From Cristatella mucedo (lineage: Eukaryota > Bryozoa > Phylactolaemata > Cristatellidae), in assembly GCA_009760855.2 (NCBI GenBank), contig WPIO01000001.1, forward strand, positions 21,914,501 to 21,978,500: DNA of 64,000 nucleotides. Reading direction: 5' to 3'. Under the pieces are notes generated by a model. It did no database searches. It was not told where the DNA came from and saw only the letters and a list, made by a program, of their open reading frames with translations. A program made the translations under genes and the position numbers. This document shows positions 52,907 to 64,000 of the stretch, one piece after another; position 1 is the first letter of the stretch; every line of letters begins with the position of its first letter.

Positions 52907-53166
52907 CTAAAGAGTTGCGAGAGCCGGATACGGGAAAGCTGCGACCGAGAGAAGCTCGGAGGCTGCCTTAACGCCGAACAACCAGGGCGGCTTTGGACCA
53001 GCTGTGCTAAAGCGGCCCATATTTTCACCGCTAGGTAAAGGAGGATTTTGAGTAGTAGCAGAGGCTGTATCCAGGATTTTGCTGAGGAGATAATAAGCCT
53101 TTTTTATTAAGGGCTCGCCCACGAGATCGGATACCTTTTTGTTAAGCTGACCAAAGTCAAAGAAAA
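52907..53166 (-). CDS. Possible terminal exon of an unidentified gene
   Basis: On the minus strand a good acceptor 'ttatttcgcttctag' precedes a frame of about 86 codons to a TAG at 52909-52907. It contains 'FDFGQLNKKVSDLVGEPLIK', 'KAYYLLSKILDTASATTQNP' and 'STAGPKPPWLFGVKAASELL'. The composition looks protein-like and not repeat-derived. I do not recognise the family, and no upstream exon could be joined. It may instead be a decayed mobile-element ORF. Confidence 0.3.
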
Positions 53167-53829
53167 CTAGAAGCGAAATAAGATAATGTTAATAAATTTG
53201 TTTGTCTCTATTTATGCGATTGTCTAGTTCAAGGCATGTAGACAGTCAGTAAAACAAGCTAGTATTTACCCCCCCCTGCTAGCCTGCAAAGGAGCAGCTC
53301 TCACCAATAGCCAAGGATCGCTGGTATTTTGCTTCGGCTGCTTTTAAGTAAAGCGTATCGAGCAGCAGAGTGGGTGCGAATCTAGCTATGCAGCTTCACT
53401 AGGATCCATTAGATCCATCTGATAGTTTGCGATAGAGTTGATTCTCCAGCGAGACCCGTTAAGTCATACAATAATCTACATTTACAAGCGACCACACTGA
53501 CAGAGAACACGAACTGGCAAGAAAACCGGCTAGTACGCTACATTGGCCGGGATGCTAGGCTGGTGTGCAAGCGAAACAATGCCATCAGCCAAGAGTTTCG
53601 AACAAACTAACGAGAAAGATGGAGCAAAGAATGGCTGGCGACCAATAGTTGGGTTCGAGAAAATAATAACTGTACAAGTTTCGGAGTGAATGCACCTTAA
53701 GAAGCTTAAGCCTGAGACAACCTTTCGAGAGAAGATAGAGAGACCAAACCTGCGGTATACTAGGACTACTGTAGATCGCACCAATCCACCCTGGCAAAAG
53801 CCAAGTATTGTTTCTATATTATTATCGTT
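53167..53829. other. No recognisable gene
   Basis: Two overlapping minus-strand frames at 53530-53877 are open but lack motifs. The LINE-A copy begins just downstream on the other strand. Confidence 0.45.
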
Positions 53830-55200
53830 GAATCGCAGATGCATAGTCAAAAAATGCTGATGTCTACGATCCGCCATCTCCTTAACCGCTCCAAGGTTAG
53901 GTCCTTACATAGTGACTTTTGTGATGATCATGCCGATCGCTTCTCTAGCTTCTTTGTCAACAAGATAGACAAGATCAGACTGTCAATCCATAAGGTAGCA
54001 GCATCTCTTCCGGACTCCCGTCCCTCAATGACAGCCCCACAGGACTTCCCTTCCTCAATTCCGTGCAGTACCTGAATATTTGTATTCATGGAAGCCACGA
54101 TTGACCACATCCTGAAGTTCATCTCCCAATCAAAGAAGACTACAAGTCCTTCAGACCCCATACCCACTGCCCCACTTCGACTTTGAATAGATCAAATGCT
54201 GTCACGCATAACTAGCCAAATCAATACGTCGTTAGCTTCAGGTCATGTCTCTGCCCCATTAAAAAAGGCCGTAGTTAGGCCACCAATTAAGAAACCAATA
54301 TATAACCAAAATAATGGAGAAACTTCCCCTAGTCTCACGTCTACCGTTCCTTTCAAAGACACTGGAATGAGTTATGGAAGATTAGCTGAGCTCTTACATT
54401 ACAAATTCAAACATCGCAAACAAGCTCCGGTCTGGCTATAGATCTAATAACTCCACAGAGTCAGCACTGCTTAGGGTGTATAACGATCTCAGGAATGCAG
54501 ACTTCGGTAAAGTCCCACAGTTTGCTGTGTACTTGATACTATTGATCACCAGTTCCTTCTCGAGCGCCTCTCATCTCGCCTGGGCATCACTGTCGCTGCA
54601 CTGGAATGGTTTAGGTCCGATATCAGTAGCTGACTCCAAACCACTGATTTGAATAGACTAAGATCATTCAAGGAACCACTGAAGGATTGGGTACCTCAGG
54701 GCCCCGTGCTTGGTTCATTTCTTTTCAAAAATTATACTCTTACTCTTACCGGTGTAATCACTAAGCATAGGCTAGACTCTTAATTCAGTACGTATGACGT
54801 ACAGCTGTGCTTTGATCCCGCCCTGACTTCCAGCACATTAAAATGCCTCACATTCCTTGATGTATATATTTTGGTAACTTAAGTTACTATTAGTGTTGCT
54901 CAGAAATTGAAAAACCTATTGCTCAAAATGGGCTTTGACAATCTAGCTCCTATAGCCAAAATCTGAATGTGTGTCCTGTTCCAGAGACACTTTTCACTAG
55001 ATGACCACACTAGCTCCACAATTAAGTGTGACTAATTTCAGATATATAACATTGCAAGGATTCGGGCCAGATTTGACAGGAATACCTCATCCAAGTTTGT
55101 CCACCCATACGTTAATCTGTTCTAGCCTTTGTAACTCACTACTTGAAGGTCGTCCGGACTGTACAATAAGCCTTTGTGCCACAACAGGAGTTGTGTGCTG
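53830..55200 (+). repeat. LINE-A copy with upstream linker and RT
   Basis: The linker before RT is 'VRSLHSDFCDDHADRFSSFF' and 'VNKIDKIRLSI' (53896-53990), not seen in the other LINE-A copies. RT follows: 'SQINTSLASGHVSAPLKKAV', 'LDTIDHQFLLERLSSRLGIT' (54533-54590) and 'VPQGPVLGS' (54692). The catalytic box has become YDVQLCFDPA, losing the Asp pair. It is truncated near 55200 without the 3' tail. Confidence 0.85.
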
Positions 55201-55423
55201 GAGCAACACTAACAACTTCAATTGTATTGCCTCATCAAGCGTTAATGCTTATTACTTTCTTATAGCTTCACTGAGTTGCTGCATCTTAAACTTGGTACCT
55301 TTGGCTCAGAAGAATGCGTTCTACTCAGAAGAATTCCTTAGAAGAATGCATGGCGGCACCGGAGACATCCCTGCAAAAATTGGTGTGCCCTTACTTGAGC
55401 TAGTGAAGCACCCTATGCAATGG

Positions 55424-55424
<1 letters not shown>

Positions 55425-55487
<63 letters not shown>

Positions 55488-55519
55488 CACACACAATGTG
55501 TATATATATATATATATTA
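55425..55519. repeat. (CA)n(CGCA)n(TA)n compound microsatellite
   Basis: CA units, then seven or eight CGCA units, CA again, and a TA run at 55500-55519. Confidence 0.96.
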
Positions 55520-56434
55520 GTAAGTGATTGAGTGGTAAATGATAATAATAAAAATTTTAAGCATCCTAAGAGCTACATATTTTTATTTATTTCTTGAAAA
55601 TTTGCATAATCTGTCAGAAAATAAACGTCTGTTAGTGAGAGCTTGTACGATTTCAGCACGCATAAGCAAAAAAAGATAATTTCTCACTGAGGAAGAATGG
55701 TGACTAAATGCATGATAAATGGTAGGAAACCCATGGTTCTTTCAATATACAAGGCTATACAAGCAGAATACACCGAAAATAATTCTTATCCACCGATGAA
55801 ATGAGCATTAATTTCTTGATCGTCAAGCAAGACGTCATGCAAAGCCAGCAGCAGAGGCCACATTCTATTACAAATGCAGGGACAATTCAAAGATGGACTT
55901 ACCTAAAATTGCTGAGATTTCACCAGGTTTCTAACACACAGATAGAATATAGATCCTTAAGGGTAATGTTATAAATATAAAAAAGTATTTAAAACCTATG
56001 CATGTATTTTATCATAATGGAAAGCTGAATAAAAGGGGCGGAGCCAGGATTTTAACATGAGGGGGAAAACCGTTATTAATAAAAATGCAGTGCACACAAT
56101 GTTTTTTTGACTGCCAGCCCTTGGCTCTGACACCGCTAAATACTGCATCAGTGTTTTTTGGGTCAAATTTAGTGATTTTGGTGTGGCTCTAGGATTGGGT
56201 TCATTCAGAGATCGTCGGTTTATTTCCAAAAGATGTAACGACATATCGCAGCATTTCTGTCTATCGCTCCAATATTTCTGGAAGGTATTTGGCGTTAGAA
56301 TAATAGGCTTGACGTTTACTTAAAACTTCTGTAAAATATAGAAAGATTCCGAAAGTGATAACCATTCCTAGTAATTAAAAATTCGAAGTTTCCACACATA
56401 AATCTGGCTGGCTTTGAGAAGCATATATACATAA
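55520..56434. other. No recognisable gene
   Basis: AT-rich; nothing coding identified. Confidence 0.5.
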
Positions 56435-56575
56435 TTCATTTGCATTGCGCCCCAGGAGAACTTAATATCTATTCAGGCGCTTCACTAATGCCTCGGGGCT
56501 CGAACCCACGACTTCAGCCAGACATTGGTCAGGGCAAGCACCTTAAACGCTGGACCAAACCAGTTCGGCGAATCA
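56435..56575 (-). repeat. SINE-A copy
   Basis: Reversed, it has 'tggtttggtccagcgtttaaggtgcttgccctgacca' (A-box part), 'gtgggttcgagcccc' (B box), and 'gaagcgcctgaatagatattaagttctcctggggcgcaatgcaaatgaatt' (shared LINE tail). Confidence 0.88.
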
Positions 56576-57074
56576 TTAACCTAGATCGCTTGTGGTTCAT
56601 TCATTTGTAAAATGTGAATGAAAATAATATTACCTTAAAATAATCCTGCAGTCGATGGCTTATTTATAACACGACTAATAAATCTATTTTAGAAACTTCA
56701 AAGCATAAAAAAGCTTGTCTGGGTTTATTATAAGAATCAGCTATTATAATAGGGTGTCAAGCTTCGAGGAGCTTGGAAGAGGCTGTTCCCTTTGAATCTG
56801 ACTGACGGCTGGAAGGAAGAGAAAAGCAGGCTACTGAGGATGCCGTGAGCGTGCTCATTATTCTGACAGGACGCGATGTCGAAACTCCCTCTTTCGTCGC
56901 AGTGCTGGTACCGTAAAAGTCCCAGGCATTAGCGGAGAACCCTATTTCTCGCTTGAGGCACGGCTAGTAAAGTCAGACTGCTGCTCAAAGTTATATTTCG
57001 GTATCTGTGGATTTCTTTCCGTAGGTCATTTTCCTAGTGTCCTTTGTCTTTCAGTGAACAGTCACGTGAGCTAG
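56576..57074. other. No recognisable gene
   Basis: No identifiable element; the frame at 57044-57226 belongs to the following SINE. Confidence 0.45.
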
Positions 57075-57240
57075 AGGAATGGGCGCTCTGTCTCCGCCCA
57101 GCAATAAAATGCTCGCACATCGCAACCCCTGTCGCCGGTTTGAGTCCGTCAACGGGCAGTTCTTTAACTGCTTGCAGCAAGAGGCGTGAAGCCTCGAGTC
57201 TACCTGTTATTGTAATAGGCTTATAGATCAGCTGCTTTTG
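57075..57240 (+). repeat. SINE-B copy (diverged)
   Basis: 'cagcaataaaatgctcgcacatcgcaacccctgtcgccggtttgagtcc' is the head and B box. 'cgggcagttctttaactgcttgcagcaagaggcgtgaagcc' and 'ggcttatagatcagct' are the body and tail. Confidence 0.65.
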
Positions 57241-57301
57241 TCTTCACCTTCTATGGATGTTGATCCCACTCGAGTGCAGCTTGAAGGTTTGGTCTGTAGC
57301 C

Positions 57302-57321
57302 CTCTCTGCTCTCTCTCTCTC

Positions 57322-57382
<61 letters not shown>
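57302..57382. repeat. (CT)n microsatellite
   Basis: CT run of about 80 bases with a CGCT interruption at 57320. Confidence 0.96.
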
Positions 57383-57385
<3 letters not shown>

Positions 57386-57744
57386 GCACTGTAAATGTGT
57401 TTGTGGATTTCTTTATTCGGGCACGCCCAGACCGCTTTCAGCATCCAGGCTTGAAAACAGAGAGCGTGAAGCCGCACAGCCAGCTGCTTTAGCATAAGGT
57501 ACTGGTGCCGTCGCTTTAGGGCTCAATCTTTGGCTAAGGCTTCGATGGAGCTCGACTTAACCTCTGAGCATGTGCCTCACGTTTTCTTGTTTTGGACAGG
57601 GATTCAGATGGCTACCCAAAGGGGTTGGGTGCGATGGGGACTGTAAAAGGCTGTCCGGTTGGTCAGTTCAGTACGGCCCGTTACGGGGAGAATCGAAAAA
57701 GACTACCCGAGCCAAAGACCATGACCAAGGGGAAGGGGCGCCGA

Positions 57745-57920
57745 GCTGGTTTGGTCCCGTAGTTAAGGTGCTCGCCCCGACCAAGGTCTGGCCGAAATCA
57801 TGGGCTCGAGCCCCGCGGCATTTGTGAAGCGCCTGAATAGAGATTAAATTCTCTTATTTAATTCATTTGTATTATATAGGATAATTTAATCTCTTATGGT
57901 GCTATACAAGTGAATTCTAT
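57745..57920 (+). repeat. SINE-A copy, tail partly duplicated
   Basis: 'tggtttggtcccgtagttaaggtgctcgccccgaccaaggtctggcc' and 'atgggctcgagccccgcggc' are the head. 'gaagcgcctgaatagagattaaattctctta' starts the tail, and a second 'taatctcttatggtgctatacaagtgaa' repeats part of it about 45 bases later. Confidence 0.88.
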
Positions 57921-58220
57921 ACATTTTTACAGTAGCCCGGACCCAGCCCTTTAGCCAGACCTAAGATAAATTTGGCCCATCTAAAGCCTCCATTTCGTCC
58001 GCCACTGAGTGGTAGGAGTACTTTGAGGCAAAACCAAAGAGGCAAGAGGCGATATACTGATGGATGTGGGCGTTTATTTTAGCGGGCCTCGCTTATTTAC
58101 CCTGGACTTAAATTGGACATTCTCTGAAAGGGGTAGCGATCAGGTTGAAGTATTGTAGAATCAACGGCATATGCCTTGTTATGTATACGTGTGTACATAA
58201 ACAGTTTATCTTAAAAAGCT

Positions 58221-58235
58221 TTATATATATATATA

Positions 58236-58276
<41 letters not shown>
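58221..58276. repeat. (TA)n microsatellite
   Basis: TA run with ATTTATT interruptions, next to the AT-rich end of the SINE-A copy that follows on the minus strand. Confidence 0.95.
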
Positions 58277-58281
<5 letters not shown>

Positions 58282-58282
58282 T

Positions 58283-58412
58283 ATTGTATAATTTATATAG
58301 CGCCCCAAGACAGCTTAATCTCTATTCAGGCTCTTCACATATGCCTCGGGGCTCGAGCCCACAACCTCAGCCAGACCTTGGTCTGGGCGAGCACCTTAAC
58401 CGCCGGACCAAA
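58283..58412 (-). repeat. SINE-A copy
   Basis: Reversed: 'tggtccggcggttaaggtgctcgcccagaccaaggtctggc', 'gtgggctcgagccccgaggc' and 'gaagagcctgaatagagattaagctgtcttggggcgctatataaatta'. This is close to a family consensus. Confidence 0.9.
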
Positions 58413-58556
58413 TATATACAGTATGAATACGCTTATATACCTGTGCATGCAGTATGAATAAGCGAACCCACAAACCACTGAGGCTTTGAGTGTGCCATCG
58501 AATACTCTTCAGCGTAAAGTATATTTTTCGTTGAAGCTTTGTGGTATTAAATATGT

Positions 58557-58738
<182 letters not shown>

Positions 58739-59029
58739 AACTCACTTACACATGCAAACACACACGCTTACACAGCCGATATTGGTGTCGTAAAGTGGGC
58801 GAGCTCGGCAAGGTGGATCAACTCGTGGAGAAAGGAGGAGAGACAGCTCTCTTAACTGTGATGGATAAGTCGGATGAGGGGCTTGGTTGAGCTCCGGTTA
58901 CGACAAGTGCCAAACGCGGCAATCTTATACTCAATGGGGTCTTGGAATCAAACTCCAGAATTTCCCGACAAGTAAGGGTCGTATTTTCAATGTGAAGCTC
59001 AAACTCGATGGTCATATGCAATGCAGCCC

Positions 59030-60060
59030 AGCGCTAGGCTGTGTAGGCGTTAGCTAACGGAAGTCACGCCCTACACGAGGGCTTCCCCGTGACACTGACG
59101 TCACTGCTGCTACGGCCGTCACTATCCGGCCTCCCTTCGTCTGTGTGGTCGGTGTTACTGTACCCTACTTCGAGATCTTTTTCGTGCTGAAATGGGTAAC
59201 TGCTACACAGTTGGTCCCAATGAAGTTATGGTCGTGTCAGGTAAGCGACGAAGCGGATTTTTAGCCGTTCAGTACGCCCGCCGTTTTTTCCGTGGCTTAG
59301 CTCAGCGCTCGCTTTGTGACCCCAATGACCGGGATCTGGCGGGCGTGCGGCCTTTGGTGAGTGAGCTCGCCGGGCGCCAATCGCCGAGACTCGTTTGCTG
59401 ATCTCGCGATAGCGTTGTTTTCATGCGGACCCGCGTGCGCATTTGCGTTCGGCCCACAGTGTCACCCGCGCCGATTGCGCGGGGCCGCTCGCTCGCTCGC
59501 CCGAGTGGGCTCGCTCAACGGTCGGCGGCGCCTTTTGGATGCTCTCGGCGCCCACACTCTCTTGATGAGAGCGCTCCGCTCTCGTCGTTCGCATAACCGG
59601 GGCTGGGCTCGACCCGCGCAGTGCCAGGGCGCACCGCGGCGAAGCACGGCCGCCCCATCCTCGGAAAGCACCTGCTGGTCCTGCTGAATCGGGGGGGGGG
59701 GGGGGGGGGGGTTGGATGAGGCTTGGACGGACCGTGATTTATCGTCAGAGCCGGCATTCCACGCCCTCCAGCGGAGCGGTCCCGCTGAATATGGCCAACG
59801 GTCGATTTCCTTCGCCGCGAACGTGCGGCCGCTGCGAAGTCTGTCAGGTTCCTCATCCCCCCACTGGCGCCTAGCGAGCCAGCTTGGGCAGCGCTGCTCG
59901 ATGCATGGTACGCTCGGAGCTGCCGCATTGCCTGCCCGCGGTCCGGGAAAGTCAGCCTTCCCCCCCCATCGTCGTGCCCCGAGGTGCGAGCGCTGGTAGA
60001 AGACTTGGGCCAGCTTCAGTGGCAGCCCATTGGCAGCTTGGTGTGAGCTGTCAGTCCATC
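59030..60060. promoter_or_regulatory. CpG-rich promoter region of FLOT2
   Basis: CpG dinucleotides are dense from just upstream of the FLOT2 ATG through its first intron, with a run of 21 G at 59691-59711. Flanks are AT-rich. This is the usual setting of a broadly expressed gene start. No TATA box seen. Confidence 0.6.
59192..59240 (+). CDS. FLOT2: Flotillin-2, first coding exon
   Basis: Encodes MGNCYTVGPNEVMVVS and the first base of Gly17, followed by a strong donor G|gtaagc at 59241. Human flotillin-2 begins MGNCHTVGPNEALVVSG, so 13 of the first 17 residues or more are shared, including Gly2 (myristoylation) and Cys4 (palmitoylation). Flotillin-2 scaffolds lipid-raft domains with flotillin-1 on the inner plasma membrane and endosomes. 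The next exon should start with the remaining glycine and a GGWAWAWW-type block. None is visible before 64000, so the first intron is at least 4.7 kb and the rest of the gene is outside the window. Flotillin-1 has no MGNC start, which supports FLOT2. Confidence 0.9.
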
Positions 60061-60233
60061 AGCGACCTTATTCGAATGGTACTCCAGCTCGTACTCTGCA
60101 CCACGCTTCTGGTGACGCAAAGATTATGCTTGTCAATTCCTACATACGTATCACATATATGTAATATATCCCTTGCACATAAAATATTACGTGTTTTGTA
60201 TTTAGACCATCATCTTTGGTTTCAGGGCTTATT

Positions 60234-60238
<5 letters not shown>

Positions 60239-60331
<93 letters not shown>

Positions 60332-60333
60332 GG
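60239..60333. repeat. (GA)n microsatellite
   Basis: Uninterrupted GA run of about 80 bases ending in GGAGAGAGAGAGGGAAGG. It lies in FLOT2 intron 1. Confidence 0.97.
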
Positions 60334-60839
60334 GAAGGAGAAGGAGAGACGGCAAAGACTATACAAATGAATTATGTTATTGGTAATATAAACTACTAAA
60401 CGCTTGAGCCAAATCCCGTCAATTTATTTGAGCCTAGGCTAAGTCCAGGTTTAATATGAGAATATGAGAATTGCAGATCAATAACCCCAAAAATGTTATT
60501 TCCTGCAATCGCCCACCATAACCGTTCGAAAACAAGCATACGGATTCCAATGGTAACTTAGCAGGGCGTTTCTCCACATCCATTCATAGGTCAGATACAA
60601 GGGATTAGGCACTCCATCTCCTCACTGCCTCCCAAGCCGGACTGCAATCCTACATCGCCCTGCACTTTGTCTCTATGTTCTTTCAGGCCTGACTCTTATG
60701 AACTCATCGCTAACATCGTCGGTAATGTTAAATGACCAGAAGTCCTCGAGACCCTGTTCGAACAGTTTCCCTTATGAAGTGCACCGACCTTTTTGCTGCC
60801 CAGGCAAAAAAATGTGTTAAAATGTCCACGGAATTCCCC

Positions 60840-62390
60840 TCCCCACCGTGAAAACAGAGCTTGTTTTCAGGCTGTTATTCAAAAGCTCATCCTGGATCAT
60901 AAGAACGTTAGTCACTTTCGTCGGGTCTTCCTTATGCCGTTCTTATGCAAGTTATTCCAACATCAGAATACTATAATGCCCAATGATAGTAATGATAGTG
61001 ATGTACCCCTGATGGTAAATCCACAAAGCGCCTCAAGGACTAAGTTGCTGTGCTATGCAGGAAAATGTTTTTGTTTACCTCACTCATATCCTAAGTAGCT
61101 TTCGGTGAGCATTCGGTAGCCAGCATACCTCATCTCACACAGAGAAAGTGAGAAGGAAGCATGGCTGAGTTAGGAGGTTAGTTAAAGAAGTGAGTAGCAT
61201 GGCAGTATCAGAGATCCAAGCCGCTGGAAAGGATGCGCCACAGTCGGCACCACGGGTTCCTTACATCAGCTCACCAGATCTTGCTAGGAAGTTCTAGTTG
61301 GGATTTAGAGCTAATCACATCAGAGAGCTGCTCTGCTTCAGGTATGCAGTGAACTAGTTAACAATGCCAATCGCTTAGGATCCCTCTTCTAGTTCTTAGA
61401 TCTTTCAGCTATATTTGACAAAATTGACCACATCTATCAGGAGTGCTCCTCAACTCGCCCAGACATCACTGGCACTGTGCTAAACTGGTTTAGGTCATAC
61501 CTCAGAGAAAGGTGTCCGAGTTTAAATGTAAATGGCCCTCGGTTATCTGAGCCCTGAAGTTTGTGATACCTCAGGGTTTGGACTTAGGCCTCCTTCTTTT
61601 TACTATCTATACTCTTCCTCTGCCCAATGTCACCAATGAACACGATGTTGGCTTTCATACTTATACCAATAACACTCAGCACTTCCTAGCTTTTAACCCT
61701 TATACGTCTTGCTCAGCATGAGTCTCACTGAATTCCCTTGCAGCCTGTACCGAGGAGATTTGCACTTGGATGACCACCAACTTTCTTAAACTTAACGATG
61801 ATAAGACCACTCCAACAGTTTGGATTACTACTAGTGCCCGTATTCAGGACTATGGTATGTGCCTAAATAATCTGCAGCTGGTGTATAGCTCAGTAGCTTG
61901 TCTGACCTGTCGTCAGCCACATAGCAGTCACATCACACCACTTCTTTCGGAAGTTCGCTGTCGCCTAATAAAGCATGTTGTTGTCATCAACATCCTCTCT
62001 CTTACCTGCAGATCACTTTATTTGTTAGCACTCTCCTACCGATGCGACCACTCTGCTTATCAAACCGGCTGTCTCACCACCTGCTTCTCGGTTTCTACCC
62101 ATCTCGCTGTTCCTTACCCTAAATGGGAATCTATTAGTTTTTGGATCTCCAGTTCGTTTGCACCAAAGGTCTGGGACTCGATTTCTGACACGATTCCTTC
62201 GTCGACTTTACCTCCTTTGATTCCCAGCCAAAGATTCATCTGTTTGGCTCAGCTTTCCCTGTGCCACCTTGTATTTTTGTTCATGCGTGGTTTGTATTCC
62301 TACCTGTGCACAATTCAGTGCATTTTACTAAACAAGGGTGCCACTAATGTTGGGCCCAATTTGTCATTTTTGCGCTTTTGCGTTCTAGAC
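60840..62390 (+). repeat. LINE-C copy in FLOT2 intron 1
   Basis: RT start: 'VIQKLILDHKNVSHFRRVFL' and 'MPFLCKLFQH' (60865-60963), matching '[12 protein letters not shown].[21 protein letters not shown]'. After a LINE-B insertion it resumes with 'LDLSAIFDKIDH' (61395-61430), a decayed 'VPQG' block near 61570, and C-terminal blocks to about 62270. Many stops. Confidence 0.8.
60985..61258 (-). repeat. LINE-B 3' end inserted in LINE-C
   Basis: 'gtaaatccacaaagcgcctcaagg' through 'ctatgcaggaaaatgtttttgtttacctcactcatatcctaagtagctttcggtgagcattcggtagccag' is the reversed LINE-B 3' terminus. It ends at 61258, where LINE-C RT sequence continues. Confidence 0.78.
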
Positions 62391-62439
62391 TAAGCACGAT
62401 ACTGATTCAGCACCACTGCAACTGTATTTATACCTCAGA

Positions 62440-63890
62440 AATGCTGACTCTGGTAGACTCTCTTCTAGTTCTGCTGGGCTTCCGGCAGTGGTTGAAACCA
62501 CTGATTACCAAATCCTTATTAATCGCCTGCCATCTGACCTGGGCATCAGTCGCACCAAACTGCAATGGGTTAGGTCCTATTTCAATTATAGATTTCAGGG
62601 CTATCAAGTGAAATCAAACGAACCTTTCAAGTATGGATAAACCCAAGTTTCTGTTATAGGTCCACTTCTTTTCACTATTTTTCTCTCCCCTGGCCCATGT
62701 ATGCTCTCCTTGTGGCCGATGTAATCACCAAGCACAATCTAGGCTTCCATTGTTATGCAGATGACACGGGGTGCATCTGAGCTTTGATCCCTCCCACTTT
62801 CCAGCTAGTTGAATTCTACTTACTCCCTAGAAGTATGGAATGTATTGCTGTCATCCAAACTTCGGTGGCAGCAACATTCTTGATAAATGATAAAACCAAC
62901 TTACTAGGTATGGGCACACCTAGTATTCATAAGAAGTTGGAAAGCCTAAGCATCAACATGGTCCTGCCAGCATGTCTCCTGTAGTGTCTAAATGGAATCT
63001 GGGTGTCATGTTCCAAAATAAATCTAGCCCGAATTTGAGTTTTGCCTGGTTTCAGTTCCATAACATTGCAAGAATTCGAATTACGTGTGTGAATGATATT
63101 TATTCTAGGCTGGTCCATGGATTTAAGGCGTGTTATCTAGACTTGTGTAACTCGCTACTTTCATGCCTTTCTGTCTATGCAAGAGGAAACCTATATTTGG
63201 TTCAGACCTACAGGCTTCTCTGTTGTGAACGTCGCACCAGACGCATTACGCCATGTCTCTGTGATCTGCAAATAGTTTATCGACTTCCAAGATTCTGTCG
63301 CTGCTCTTCGGAACTCTTCATTCTCTTGCTTTGGCTTACCATTGAGAAAAAACTCGTTCTTAAGGCTTTGCTTAGTACCACCTGCTCTTGTGACTCTGAT
63401 CGTGTGGCCCTGCTTCTAAGCAGTTATGGCACACTTGGTAAGGCGGTTGCTTTCACGACCTCGGTCCCGAGGTCGTGAGTTCGATTCCTGCGGTGGGCGA
63501 TTCTTTATCGCCACTGCAAGTGGTGGTGATAGCCGTAAAGACTCTTCTGTCGGTATACTAAAAGAGGCTGCTTAACCAGCTAGGATTTTTTTTAAGCAAC
63601 CGTTATACGTGGAGACCGAGCCTCCAGCTCCGGAAGCTTCCGAAGCCTGGTACTCACTAGTGACTGACCTGACATCATCCTTCGACTAAACATTTAAAAA
63701 GGAACTAAAAGCCGGCCTATTCTTCGCAGCCTTTGCTCTGTCCATCGGAATTGTGCTGGGTGCTTATTTGTGCATACTTTAACTAATCACTGGCATGTTT
63801 CCTTTGCTGCATTTGTGAAGTGCCTTGAAAGAGATTTTGGTTTTCTGAGCACTCTGCACACTTTTGATGATTATTATTACTTATGATTAT
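62440..63890 (+). repeat. LINE-A copy split by a SINE-B, FLOT2 intron 1
   Basis: 'INRLPSDLGISRTKLQWVRS' (62520-62580), 'EPFKYG', 'VIGPLLFTIF', 'HNLGFHCYADDT' (62738-62768) and 'RLVHGFKACYLDLCNSLLSC' follow LINE-A order. After the SINE it continues 'gaagcctggtactcactagtgactgacctgacatc' to 'aagtgccttgaaagagattttggttttctgag' and an ATTATTATTA tail at 63870-63890. Confidence 0.86.
63415..63592 (+). repeat. SINE-B inserted in LINE-A, with target duplication
   Basis: Head 'gttatggcacacttggtaaggcggttgc', 24-nt palindrome at 63454-63477, B box 'gtgagttcgattcctgc', body 'gcgattctttatcgccactgcaagtggtggtgatagcc', tail 'gtatactaaaagaggctgcttaaccagctagg'. 'taagca' lies on both sides (63416-63421 and about 63593-63598), a likely short target-site duplication. 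Confidence 0.9.
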
Positions 63891-64000
63891 TAACCTGTAA
63901 ATTGAGAAAATGCTGGCATGGATGTAAAACTGCTTAATTATCTCTTTATAAAGTTTTGCAATCCAAGAATCTACTTGGTTAGAATTTCTAATGTAGTACT

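Noticed and set aside
59361-59999. Arginine- and alanine-rich frames in the CpG-rich region after FLOT2 exon 1
   Set aside because: They follow from base composition in an intron. They have no motif and sit on both strands.
63420-63490. Functional tRNA gene
   Set aside because: A and B boxes are present, but the acceptor and anticodon stems do not fold as a tRNA, and the same unit with a fixed body recurs about ten times as SINE-B.

Overview
The window is animal nuclear DNA, most likely from a mollusc or another lophotrochozoan. The evidence is spliced genes with GT-AG introns of about 0.1 to 4.7 kb, long dinucleotide microsatellites, many 5'-truncated LINEs, tRNA-headed SINEs, and a secreted GH5 mannanase of the kind known from abalone, mussel and sea hare. 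The species assignment is inference. By base count most of the window is decayed repeat or unrecognised intergenic DNA.

Three real genes can be assembled. (1) A GH5 beta-mannanase on the + strand, 19441-27564: six well supported exons and a proposed short terminal exon, about 417 residues with signal peptide and both catalytic glutamates. (2) PPP4C, the catalytic subunit of protein phosphatase 4, on the - strand, 47081-32238: eight coding exons that join without a frame break into 307 residues, the human length, and a probable 5'UTR intron. (3) The first coding exon of flotillin-2 on the + strand at 59192-59240 in a CpG-rich region; the gene continues beyond the window. A possible terminal exon of an unidentified gene lies on the - strand at 52907-53166.

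The repeats form a small ecosystem, named here with working labels. LINE-A is a CR1/L2-like LINE that ends in a 'gcgcctagaaagagatta ... gagggcgctttat' block plus (ATT)n. LINE-B is a second APE-type LINE whose 3' end runs '...ctcctgcgtaacac...' to an imperfect ACATT tail; the copy at 14685-17495 (-) keeps endonuclease, RT and 3' end. LINE-C is an older relative. SINE-A is a tRNA-like SINE whose 3' end matches the LINE-A tail, so LINE-A is the likely source of its mobilising enzyme. SINE-B is another tRNA-like SINE with a 24-nt palindrome just before its B box. There is also one rotted Ty3/gypsy element (4095-8790), three Tc1/mariner scraps and many microsatellites.

Layout: 1-9500 is LINE/SINE scraps and the gypsy remnant holding a young LINE-A insertion; 9500-14700 is microsatellites, a diverged direct duplication and LINE-A; 14685-17495 is the long LINE-B; 17500-27564 is the mannanase with its upstream region; 27900-30700 is LINE and SINE; 32238-47260 is PPP4C with introns full of repeats; 47300-58800 is intergenic repeats; 59030-60060 is the FLOT2 start; 60200-63890 is nested LINEs and a SINE. 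The three genes have unrelated roles (digestive enzyme, phosphatase, membrane scaffold) and no sign of functional linkage.
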